A DNA stretch of 64,000 nucleotides. It comes from Podospora pseudoanserina. Lineage: Eukaryota; Ascomycota; Sordariomycetes; Sordariales; Podosporaceae. A program made the translations under genes and the position numbers. The DNA is taken from the NCBI RefSeq assembly GCF_035222485.1, contig NC_085925.1, positions 2,232,001 to 2,296,000 on the forward strand, given 5' to 3'. Positions 1 through 9,539 of this stretch are shown here, in pieces (position 1 is the first letter of the stretch; every line of letters starts with the position of its first letter). The notes under the pieces were generated by a model, which was not told the DNA's origin, did no database searches, and saw only the letters and a program-made list of their open reading frames with translations.

Positions 1-123
1 CACGCCCAATCCGCTCCAGAATTCCCTCGACCCGCCAATTCCAGTGACGCTGTGGCCCCTATGCCTGGCTGGAGTCATCCCGCTTTGAAGGCGAGTCTAG
101 TGACTCCACCTTCTCACTCATGA
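1..123 (+). CDS. Possible 3' end of a gene entering from the left
   Basis: Frame 1 is open from the first base to a TGA at 121-123 and encodes about 40 residues rich in Pro, Ser and Ala, with no recognisable domain. It could be the tail of a gene that starts left of the window, or a chance open frame; 40 codons without a stop is weak evidence. Confidence 0.15.
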   Translation, partial: HAQSAPEFPRPANSSDAVAPMPGWSHPALKASLVTPPSHS

Positions 124-470
124 AATTTCAAGTGGGTTCGTAATTCATAGTTATGGGGCACGGCCGGCGAGACACTTTCTCTCCCGGAACACCTCCGGGT
201 CCGGCATTGCCTGTGGTACACCTTGGACTCTACTTGGATTCTGAGCCCCCCTACGGTACCCCTGTTCTGCCTGGCGGCACGTATTGCAAGGCTCCGCAGC
301 ATGCCATGCCACTCACTTGTCACTGTGGACATGGATACACACTACTTGGAGATGGTTGCCATCTGAAAATAATTTAAACAGCAGCTATTCCCACCTTTTG
401 GATCATGATCATCAACAGCCCAACACCCACTTCCAGTTTTTAATAGCTTCACATCAACATCAACATCAAT
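124..470. other. Upstream region of the Clr5-domain gene
   Basis: I see no convincing gene here. The last 60 bases are rich in CAACATCAACATCAA-type repeats just before the ATG at 471 and probably belong to the 5' leader of the Clr5-domain gene. Confidence 0.3.
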
Positions 471-1159
471 ATGTCTGGATACTACCACATGCCACTCCAG
501 GGCCAGCATGACCAGCAACATGCTGAGCCGTCTGCCTTTCGACCTTCCCGAGCAGAGGACTGGGAACCATACCGAGACATCATTGCACATCTCTACAACA
601 CGATGAAGCTCAAGGATGTCATGACCGAGATGCAGATGACATACAACTTCAAAGCAACGTAAGCTTCCACTTCTCCCCAACACCAAGACGTTGAACTGAC
701 ATGTTTGATATTAGTGAGAAGCAGTACAAGACTCAGTTGAAGAAGTGGAACCTTGATACCAAGTACATCAAGGCATCCGAGTACATGGCCATGCTTCAGA
801 TCATGCGTGAGCGGGAGGCCCAGGACCCATCCAAGCAGACACGCTTCATTCTTCGCGGGAGACCAGTAGATCCCAAGGATATTGCTCGGTTTGAGAAGCG
901 GCATCAGAAGAAAGGGACACTGAAGGAAGGGGAGCTGGCAGAGCTTCAGGGTAGGCAAAAATCTACCGTTCTTCACACATGACCATCCACTAATATATCA
1001 ACCACAGAACCTGTCGAGGACCTCATCTATCACACTCCTTCTCCTGAGCCAACAGGATATGCATACACTGCAACCTCCGACTACGGGTCAACCTCTTCGT
1101 ATGCAACCACTTCCGCATACGACACTTCCTCGCAATACGCCTATAGCTACGGCATGTGA
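471..1159 (+). CDS. Clr5-domain protein, three exons
   Basis: Join 471..658, 715..950, 1008..1159; 191 residues. Exon 1 and the start of exon 2 form a Clr5 domain: a WEPYRDIIAHLY helix, then the LKDVMTEM stretch, then KQYKTQLKKWNLD. This is the usual W..Y...I..LY / Lk.Vm..M / kqYk..l.kW layout, and in this family the domain sits at the N-terminus. The first intron (GTAAGC...TTAG) splits a Thr codon; the second (GTAGGC...CACAG, with a CTAATAT branch site) splits a Glu codon. Both junctions keep the frame and the domain intact. The C-terminal 45 residues are rich in Tyr, Ser and Thr and look disordered. S. pombe Clr5 acts in heterochromatic silencing, but most filamentous-fungal Clr5-domain proteins have no known role, so I infer only a nuclear protein. 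Confidence 0.85.
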
Positions 1160-2070
1160 CCCGAGCAATGCATCTACGAACACGCAAGGTGGCTTTCTAC
1201 CCGAATTTTTTGACGACGAGGTGCAACCGGCAGATGGGGGCGCATCGTCGAATTCTTTTTTTCAGTAATAGTTCTTCCTTACACTTAATGCACGCATATG
1301 GGACAACGGTAGGACATGATTTGGAGGCATCTCATCTTTCATTTGGTGGACTGGAGGAGTAATTGGATACCCATGGATTTGATTGGTTTGGACTTACACG
1401 GGCGTTTTTTTGCTTGCAGCGGATAGACACATATAGACGTGACAGTGGTGCATCGACTATGATTACTCATCATGCATCATCGAATCTTGTATCACCATCT
1501 TGAGGCCTCGTCTGATGTTTGAACAAGTATGGCTGCAAGTCTTTGGCTGGTCAGCCCTCCCCAGGCTCGATCACAGGCTGGTTTGACCTTCCAATCAGAG
1601 ACACCCTTCCCCCAATCCCAACTCCCGACCGAGTGGCCATCGGGAACATGAGGCGGCCCCGGCTCAGCTACCCGTGAGCCAAGGCCTTGCGCCTCGCAAT
1701 ATCTGGTCCCAACAGGACATAGCTTCAGCTCTCTGACAAAATCTGGATGCCTAGCGTTGTTCAACCATCTCGAAAATAAAAGAAGACTCCTTGATTCATG
1801 CGGATCTTGCTCGGCAAGGCGTACCGAGATCCGTCCGAAGCACTCCGGTCCTCTTTTTGTTTGCTTGCTTCAGGGTGAATCCATCACGAACGGGCTGCTT
1901 CATGGCCAAACAATGTTTCAACCAGCTTGTGGGAACAGCTGTGGCTGTGCAACCGGGCCCTTGACCATCGTCCGATAAATGGGCTCCCAAGAGGTAGGAT
2001 TTAAGGTTAGTAGTGCTTATACCCCATACTGGTTCCCACATACTCAGCCGACCAAGCCAATAGACCGGGC

Positions 2071-2131
2071 TTGTTTTGTTTCTTTGACGGGCGGTGGACC
2101 AACAAAAACAAGCTTTTGTTTTGTTTCTTTG
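2071..2131 (+). repeat. Short direct repeat TTGTTTTGTTTCTTTG x2
   Basis: The 16-mer TTGTTTTGTTTCTTTG occurs at 2071-2086 and again at 2116-2131, each followed by a G-rich stretch (ACGGGCGG and TAGGGACGG). The spacer carries AACAAAAACAAG, which is partly complementary to the repeat. It looks like a small local duplication. Confidence 0.6.
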
Positions 2132-3870
2132 TAGGGACGGGGCTTGGTTTCTCTGTGGAATTCTTTCCCCATTCCCAAGCGATAAGGACCTTGCATGACC
2201 GCTTAAGTCCATTTTTGAAGTTTGAGCCAATGCCGGTGTGTGTTTCTGAAAGGCCTCGTGGCTTTGATGGCAAAAAAGGGGGGGAGGGAAGGTGATTTGT
2301 GGTTGTATTTTGCTTGTTGGTTCTGGCATCTCCAAGCCTCTCTGTACTAATTTGCGCTGTGTAACCCGAGAAAACTGGGTTTTCGTAAATGCTACTATCG
2401 TGATTGTAGACACGCGCGCGCATAGCCTTCTTGGACTTGTAGTACCCCCGCGACGGGAAAGATAGCGGTCCCTCCTTAATTCCAATATGTCACCGGCGTC
2501 CCCCCGCCCCTAAAATAGGCGTATACTTCCTACCCCACAGAGTTTGAGAACAACATGAGGTACCAGCCCGGGTGACTCAGACATTTAATTCCAGGATCTC
2601 GAAATACAACTTTACCTTCTTTGACCGGTAAGTCACTCCCGTCATATAAGCGCAAGTGTCATTGTTGTTGTTTTAATCAGATCCGATATGCAATCGGAGA
2701 GATATGGAGCGAATGCATCAGGGGTGGACTAGCCCCTCCAAGAGACCCTTACTGGATACCCCATCCCCATTTCACGAAAAGCTGCTGCCTGGCCCGTCCG
2801 GGCGCACGCGCGGAGTCCACCAACATTTTTCGGAATTTTCTTTTTGATTTCCACTTTGGCGTTGTGCAGCGCCCCACGTTTTATTCCACAGGCTTGATGG
2901 ACACCACCATCAAGCTTTCGCGACTCAGTGATGCAAGATTGCTACCCAATTTTCTGAATCAGTCACGACGGTGATATCGGAAGTAGGCAGATTTCATTTT
3001 GAGGGAGAGATAATACGCCTTTTCATGTGATCAATGATGTGATGGACGCTAGGCAGCATTCCGCCTTGGCAATCATGAGAGAACCCCTGGTGGAAAGGAA
3101 CCATGCTGGGTAAGGTTACTCTTTTGATATGGCCTGTGCGCTTGCATTCTTTTGAAATAAACTCCATGTCGCTTCGGAGTTTATTCTTGGTTGCCTCGTT
3201 AACGTTAGGTGCCTTCAACTTGAACAGTTCTTTTTGCTCCGCTGAATCGATATCACAGTTGGTTATGGACGCTTGGGCGGGATAGAGGGTTGGCACTTTC
3301 CTCTTTTGGTTGTTGCTCGTGAGTGAGTTTTATTTCAGCTGAGGAAAAGGACACGAAGAACCTCGCGCTTCAAAGGTAAGGTTAAAGGGGCCTTGGCATG
3401 GTATACTAACTTCCGGAGTTGAGACGGGAATGATTATGTGCCTGGTCAGTACAGTAACACAGGCCCCGCGCGGGCGGGATGTAGCCTTGACAGCATATGT
3501 CGTGATCTGGCAAAGGGGGAATGGGGGTGGTTACACGAGGACGGCGCGGAGGGACTCACGCTACGCCTGATCCGGGGGGGTTACGTCTGACTCGGTGATA
3601 CGGGGGGTACGTTTTATCAACTGGGGGGCTCGATTGTGATTCATATGTGCATGATGGTGGATATGAATGTATGCCTGAAAGAAGGTGATGTCATGGGTTA
3701 GAAAACGAGCAGTATAACCGATATAGCTGTTGGATGGTTGCGGGTCGAAGAGTTTACAAAAATGGAAAATGCTAGCTGACGTATGAGGTCCTACGTTCGT
3801 ATCTCAGGCCGAGGTTCCGGGAACATGATTAGTGATGGCGTCCTTCAACGCCTTCAGCCATGTCAGACTA

Positions 3871-4312
3871 CCCGAGTCTCGTCCAACAAACATTGTCGCT
3901 TTCTGTTTTGTGTATCGTATTGACTATGAAAGGCAAAGCTAATCATATAGTGAAGTCGGTCTCACAGGAGTGTCTCGGCCCTAAGAGACTACAGATGTAA
4001 GCGGAAGTCCCATAACACTACATCAAAATATCTGCGGGCTCCGGGATTCGGACATCACCAAGCTGCTTCATTATATCGTATGGGGCTTGACGCCAGACAC
4101 TGAGGCAAACCAACTGCATCTTATAGTCTGTTTCACCAACCATTGAAGATTACTGATACAGATAATACCTCTACATCCGTCCGCCGAACTTCGGGTCTCG
4201 CCGAACAAACAGTGACCTTCCTAAGTTTGAGAAAGGCACAGCCAACATGAGCTTGAATCGTGTAGTCTAATCCAATCGGCGTAACCCGGCCCTAAGCACT
4301 TACGTATATAGA
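3871..4312 (+). repeat. Diverged direct duplication
   Basis: Two segments, about 3871-4002 and 4192-4312, share ordered blocks: GTCTCGYCSAACAAACA, then GAAAGGCAMAGC, then CGGCCCTAAG followed by AC and TAY. Between the blocks the copies differ by many substitutions and small indels. I read this as an old tandem duplication, perhaps of a non-coding element. No terminal repeats or coding potential were seen. Confidence 0.45.
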
Positions 4313-5560
4313 GGCTGGCATCTCATAGGCCAATTAGTATGGAATGTTCTGTAACACGGGAAAGAACCATTGTGCCGCCGCCACAATCTTCTGTTGGAAT
4401 AACTGAGATATTCCTCTGCCTCACACCGCACCAACAGACAGCTACAACCTCCTACGCAGAATTCCAGAAACATTCCTCCGCGTTGCACAAACTTGAAGCC
4501 AGCGCCAAGTAAAAGTCTCCGTGTAGCACGGAGTGTATTGGTTGCCCGTCTAGCTGGGTACCTTGGCTACAAATATCGTTGCCTGGCAGGAGTTGGAATC
4601 TGCGACAGCAATCGATAGCAAGGAAATTGAGTTGAGGAGCCAACACGAACACACAAGTCCAGGTAATGCGATAGCGAATTCTATCAAGTGCAACTTGCAG
4701 TCTGGGAGGAATTCGCTGCGAGAGCAACTCGAATGCACGACCCTGGGGTAGCGCTTCCCACATGCAATGAGCTCCAAAACGGCCAAAACTTTCATCCCGG
4801 AGAGGGCTGGAGAAGGGGTGGAATGGCGCAGTGATCGAGCAGAGGTACGTCTTGAAACATCAGTTGCCATGCACCAAACAGATCACAAGCTCTTGATACT
4901 GGTATTAACGAGATCTGGGGGTCAAGTCATTTGGGTGTTTTTATGGCTTAGTTTGATGGGTAATGTTGTTTTCAAGTGTCAATGTGAGTGAGCTGTTAAG
5001 TTGTTCATGTTCTGTTTAATTTATAGTTCTTTTTCGCTTTCTTTCTTTGAGAGTAGGTCTTCAATCAATTCTGACCAGGTTGATATATAGACAAGCCTGG
5101 CTAAGTGCTACGCTGTATAATCAGCCTAATAAAATCAGCTCCCCGTTATCGTTGAATTAGTTAGTCCTAATCATGGGTACGGAGAAAACTTAGCAACTTG
5201 AAGAGATTTTAAGAGGTAGAGGAGAGAGCTGCTGAAGTATGTGTGTTGTTGAAGACTGTATTGTGAACAGAGAAATGCTGCTTCCGAGCTATAAAGATTA
5301 TATCACATTGAAGCCAGGCACATAACAACCCCTCTGTTAACAATGCCAATTTGAACTCAATAAAGTTGCAAAGGATTCTCCCAATACTATCGGCCAAAAA
5401 AAAATGAAGACAATCAAGCCAAAAACACAGTCTGCTTTCACATCCACAAATGCTAGCACCAGGCCATCCACACAGCTGTCCCAAAATTACAACCCCTTAC
5501 TAGGTTCGCTCCAAACAGCCAGATATTCTCATGCCATGAATACACAAAATAACCAAACAA

Positions 5561-5630
5561 AAAAAGAAAAAAAAGAAAAAAAAAGAAAAAAAAGAAAAAA
5601 AAGAAAAGAAAAAAAAGAAAAAAAGGGAAA
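5561..5630 (+). repeat. A-rich purine microsatellite
   Basis: A run of about 70 bases made almost only of A with interspersed single G, of the (GAAAAA)n type. It creates a spurious lysine-rich open frame on the plus strand. It lies just beyond the 3' end of the minus-strand coiled-coil ORF. Confidence 0.85.
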
Positions 5631-5736
5631 GGTCCCCGCCATAATGGCTCTCATCTCCTCCGTCTATCAAAGGCAGTCCCGTTGACTACCATTCTGCCTC
5701 CCCTTGCCCACATCTCTGCTACTCCAGCCGCCAAAT

Positions 5737-6203
5737 TTATCTACCCCAGGTGTCCAGCTCCATTCTTTGCAGCGTCCTTCTTGTAGCCTCGTAAAGAGCC
5801 TTATCAGCATCAACCAGTTTCCTCTTGGCTTGAATCCAGTTATCTCTTTTCCTTTCAACGTCGTACTCGGCGATTTCGACACGATATAGCTTCGCGTGCC
5901 ATGCAGCCTTAGCTGCGTCCCGTTCGGCCATGGTAGAACTCGTCGTGTCCAATTCAAGATACTCTTCCTTGGGAACCTCTCTGCTCTCTGGGCCCATTCC
6001 AGTTCGTCTTCAGCTCTTCTGAGTGCGGACTTGTTCCATGTGGCTAGCCTTTCCAACCTTGTGACTTCCCTTTTGAGATCGGACAATGTGGGGGGGAGTG
6101 AGTGAGTGTGGGCTTGTGTGGTTTGATGCGAGAGTGTGAATTCTTGGAAGATTTCGAGTGTTGGTGGAGGTGAGTTGGGAGTGTGTGCCTGCATGTTCAA
6201 CAT
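5737..6203 (-). CDS. Small coiled-coil protein with an apparent frameshift
   Basis: On the minus strand two overlapping frames each look coding, one after the other. The first, from the ATG at 6203, gives a Pro/Thr/His-rich N-terminus and then a charged helical stretch (LKREVTRLERLATWNKSALR). The second, from about 5997 to the stop at 5737, continues with the same heptad-like character (AERDAAKAAWHAKLYRVEIA and more). The switch falls near 5980-6020, where I find no usable GT-AG intron. So this is either a one-base frameshift (mutation or sequence error) in a protein of about 155 residues, or the real gene is only the short frame starting at 5997. No family recognised; a coiled coil is all that can be read. 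Confidence 0.4.
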
Positions 6204-6652
6204 GCTTCAAGAGGCCGAGGGATGATATCTATTTGCAAGGGAAGGAATGTGCGATGTGTGACACGAGGGAATTTGGCAGGTTGAAATCAGCTGGGTGACT
6301 TGGAAGTTGTGTGAGCATGGAAAGCAGGAAAGTATAAATATGACAGGGTCAGCCATCAGGGTTCCAGGTTACCTGCCCGGTCATACTCAGATTGCAAACA
6401 ATAATACGGTTTCAGAATTCGAATATCTAGTACCGCCGTCCATTTTCTCTGACACTGTGCTATCTCGACAGGTCGCGGTGGCCTCCATCTTCATACCAGA
6501 CGGTCACCTTAAACTTGTGAGTCGCGACCCATATGTCACGGCTCATTGACATCTGTGGGCTTGCAAAGGCGAACGTTGGCAGTTACCCAACCTTCCACAT
6601 GGAAAGAATTCCGGCTTTTCTCGGCGTCTCGGTGTCATGTCCCCCGCCGGCA
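6204..6652. other. Spacer between two minus-strand genes
   Basis: No coding signal was recognised. The segment probably holds the promoter of the coiled-coil ORF and the 3' end of the membrane/Cys-rich gene. Confidence 0.3.
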
Positions 6653-8293
6653 CTATTCGGCCACTTCCTCAAGATGTTGTTTCGAGAGCAAGTACGGTCG
6701 CCTTTTGCGCAAGTTGATCCCGCCTGGGTATTCCACCCTTCCATCCTCCTTCACCATTGCCGGTAGCTCATCGCCACACCCATAACATGAAAGCCCGCAC
6801 CTGTTTGAAAATTTCCTTTCAGAACCAGTGGCTCCAAATATCCGAGACGAATTTGGTTCATTGACCTCACACTCCCAGCAATACACCTCAATTTCATCCA
6901 ATCGGTCAAAGCATTCCTGCATGACTTGGCGAAGATTGACAACCACAGGCTGGTGTGATTCTTCTTCGGAATCTTCCGTGTTCAACCATGGCGAAAGGGA
7001 GTCGCCACAGTCGTGACAGAACAAAGGACTTTCTCCAGGTGTCGAACTACATAACATGTCTTCAGCCAGATCTGGTACTATTAGCTTCCCATCTTGGTCA
7101 ATGTGTTGCGGCTCGCACTTCCAGCAAAAGGTCAGATTATGAGTGTCCAAATCGCTCTTTAGCTCTTGTTCAATAAATCCCGTCACGTCCAGGGGGTACA
7201 CCGAGTGTATTGCCTCGTCAAATTGATACTCGGCTGGAGATTGCGCGGTTCTCAATCTCTTGCGCCTGGCTGCTTCCGCTCTCGAATATCTTTCCAATCC
7301 TGTCGACAATCCCAAGTCCAATTGCGGCGCTGATAAGGGAGAGCTGAAATCGAAATCGGCAGCCATTCCGGTACCAAAAGATATTGGCGGGGGAACAGGT
7401 GACCTTTCTTCCGGTGAAAGAATGGAATGAGACTCCTGTCGTGGCCTCTCCATTTTCATACTCTCAGCGAGTGACCCAAGTTCCCGGCTTTTCCTAGGGT
7501 GGCGGGAGAAATATCGATGCTGTATGATCCTCCGCACCTTTCTGCTGAATATTGCCCACCAAAGAATAGTGAAGGGAAAGCCAGCAAGTACCGCGCCGAA
7601 ATCCTGGGAGTACCCTACGCTGACACCAATTTCTCGTCGATACATGCGCGAAACAATCCACGGCGTTGGTGGCGGATCGAGAGAAGCCGTTTTGACTGTC
7701 TGGCAACTGGTCTGCTTGAAATTGCTCTGCGAAAATTGGATGTTAGAGGATTTGCTTGGGATGAAAGTAAATATCCGTGGCAATAAAAGGCTCACTGTCT
7801 GGCAGAACTCTAAGAACTCTTTCTTCGCCGTCCACTCAGCCAACCTTAAAGCCTTTCGGCTATCCTCCATCGCACAAATCGCCGTCCATAGTGCTACGCA
7901 GGTCACAGCAAAACCGGCCATTGCAGCCAGGATCCGACTGGCTCTACCAACAATGCTCCCGTATCTTCCAAAGACAGATGCAGGTTTTAGACTTCGGAAA
8001 AACGCGCTGAGAATTGCCACAAACTTGAATGTATTCATGGAGTTTGCCAAACTCGCGAATGGGTTGGTTGAATGTGATTCTCTCAATTCCCTCTCCTTCG
8101 TAGGGCAAGAGAACGGTCCAGAATAGCTCGGCATTATCGTCGCTGCTGCATCAACAGATAGACCAGGTGAAACAGGTCCTCCACTACCCATGGTTGAATG
8201 CTCGTGATCGGCCATATCGACACCTGATGGATTCAGTTTGCCTAGGTAATTTACTGCTAAGATCACAAGATGGTACTTTTGAAGTCTCGACAC
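6653..8293 (-). CDS. Membrane protein with two C-terminal Cys-rich modules
   Basis: A 546-residue intronless ORF. The second Met (8215, 520 residues, MADHEHSTMGSGG) is the more natural start; the upstream 26 residues are optional. Two hydrophobic spans are visible, LAAMAGFAVTCVALWTA near residue 120 and AVLAGFPFTILWWAIF near 235, so this is probably a membrane protein with a long C-terminal soluble tail. The tail holds two copies of a CxxC ... C ... CxxCG pattern: FCWKCE ... LFCHDCGD and YCWECE ... SCYGCGDE, which read as zinc-ribbon-like modules. No family name comes to mind. The divergent neighbour at 8577 carries a third copy of the module. The two genes share a short promoter and may belong together. 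Confidence 0.65.
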   Translation of the reverse strand: MSRLQKYHLVILAVNYLGKLNPSGVDMADHEHSTMGSGGPVSPGLSVDAAATIMPSYSGPFSCPTKERELRESHSTNPFASLANSMNTFKFVAILSAFFRSLKPASVFGRYGSIVGRASRILAAMAGFAVTCVALWTAICAMEDSRKALRLAEWTAKKEFLEFCQTVSLLLPRIFTFIPSKSSNIQFSQSNFKQTSCQTVKTASLDPPPTPWIVSRMYRREIGVSVGYSQDFGAVLAGFPFTILWWAIFSRKVRRIIQHRYFSRHPRKSRELGSLAESMKMERPRQESHSILSPEERSPVPPPISFGTGMAADFDFSSPLSAPQLDLGLSTGLERYSRAEAARRKRLRTAQSPAEYQFDEAIHSVYPLDVTGFIEQELKSDLDTHNLTFCWKCEPQHIDQDGKLIVPDLAEDMLCSSTPGESPLFCHDCGDSLSPWLNTEDSEEESHQPVVVNLRQVMQECFDRLDEIEVYCWECEVNEPNSSRIFGATGSERKFSNRCGLSCYGCGDELPAMVKEDGRVEYPGGINLRKRRPYLLSKQHLEEVAE

Positions 8294-8576
8294 TTTGTTG
8301 AATGAGGGCGGGGGTCTCCATGTTCAGTGTGGCAGTGCATAAGCAGGTAAGGTAGCTCTGCATGTACCTTGAACAGCCCCCAAGCACTTTCAGCCTCGTC
8401 GCAAATGTGAGATGGAACACATCGATCTCTATATCATCCGGTTTTGACTTTGAGTTAGAAACAATACGCGAACTGGACATATGAACCGAACCCCCCAGCA
8501 GTCAGAAATATAGCATGTATGGAAGGCCTTCCGCAGCTCGAGCGAGTGACCTTTTGGTCTTCGGTGCGGCCTAGAG
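8294..8576. promoter_or_regulatory. Shared divergent promoter of the Cys-module genes
   Basis: The 283 bp (361 bp if the inner Met is used) between the ATG of the minus-strand Cys-module gene and the ATG of the plus-strand one must hold both promoters. No specific binding site was recognised. Confidence 0.45.
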
Positions 8577-8795
8577 ATGGCCAATCAGCAGGATATGGAA
8601 AGCCATTCAGATGTTTATTTTCCAGCTTACTGCGCTGACTGTGATCTAAGAGGGTTCGATCAAGACAGAACGGTAATGGTCAACACCTCGGGCAGTGTTT
8701 CATGTATGGGGAATCCTGTCTTTTGTCACTACTGCGGGATCGTATTGCACGGTGGACAAACGAGGAGGAAGAATCTGTCCGGAACTCGGAAATGA
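8577..8795 (+). CDS. Small protein with a single Cys-rich module
   Basis: A 72-residue ORF (MANQQDMESHS start) made almost entirely of one module: YCADCD, then an internal Cys in GSVSCMGNP, then VFCHYCGIVL. The same order and spacing type (CxxC, single C, CxxCG) occurs twice in the C-terminal tail of the divergently transcribed gene at 6653-8293. This supports a real, related gene rather than a chance frame. Four to five Cys in two CxxC pairs suggest zinc binding (inference). The reading frame ends soon after the module, and a further exon downstream cannot be excluded. No membrane segment. Confidence 0.5.
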   Translation: MANQQDMESHSDVYFPAYCADCDLRGFDQDRTVMVNTSGSVSCMGNPVFCHYCGIVLHGGQTRRKNLSGTRK

Positions 8796-9539
8796 CAAAC
8801 GGAGTCAAGTTGCGCAAGAATTTGGATGCATCTCAGAGGACTTGGAGGGGGGTTAAAGACAGATTGAGTCAACAGCAGGTCAGCATTGGGGGCAGAATCT
8901 CATGAACAGCATTCTAGTCAACATGATCTGGGGAGAAGCTCAATCAAGAATGTTGGGGAGCTGAAATGTCGAAAAAAGATGGAATTTGATGTCGCAGCCC
9001 GACCACTAGGTACCTACCGTATCTTGCATGGGCTTTGCGGGAACTTGCTTTTCTCAAACCACTGCAATTTCGGCGCACCATCGACAACAATGTCTCGCTT
9101 ATGTTTGCACGGGAACAGCAGAGAGAAAGTCTGCTTTTTCAGTGCCAAGCATTGATATATATAATCTGTATCTGGTACTATCATGGTCAAGGCACTAGCC
9201 TCCACATCCTCCACCTCTCGCGTTGAGCTCGCGTCCTTTTTTGTTCTCCAAAAACACCTATTACCGCCTTTTCCATCGTCCTCAATATTCATTACAACTG
9301 GGTTTTGCCCCAACACCACGATGTCTCTCATCCATCAATCAATGCCACAGAGCTGTCTTGCTTAAACAAGACATCTTCAATACATATCGGAGTATAAGCC
9401 CCACAGGCACCTTTGTCTCGAATCACCACAGCGCGCAGAATCCTCGTGAGCTGGACATACCGGAGGTCCAGTCCCTGGAGCTTCAAATCTTGAATCAGGC
9501 CTTGGGCCGTTGGTTGGCATGCGGGCAGATTTCCTGGCT
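8796..9539. other. No clear gene
   Basis: Nothing convincing is seen. A short frame with ATG at 9321 (MSLIHQSMPQS) just precedes the decayed gene that begins near 9540 and could be a trace of its 5' part, but it shows no domain. Confidence 0.25.

Larger units (their letters stand above)
1160..5560. other. Gene-poor stretch of about 4.4 kb
   Basis: No ORF here has a recognisable domain, good splice signals or coding character. The longest open frame (minus strand 1796-2485) has low-complexity, shadow-like composition. The stretch contains short local direct repeats near 2.07-2.13 kb, G-runs near 3.5-3.6 kb and a diverged duplicated segment at 3.87-4.31 kb. From about 4.9 kb it becomes more AT-rich. 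Such a gap is long for this otherwise compact genome. Confidence 0.5.

Noticed and set aside
1796-2485. 229-codon minus-strand frame
   Set aside because: Low-complexity product across local repeats, no domain, overlapped by a second frame of the same kind.
5404-5685. Lysine-rich plus-strand frame
   Set aside because: Created by the (GAAAAA)n purine run.
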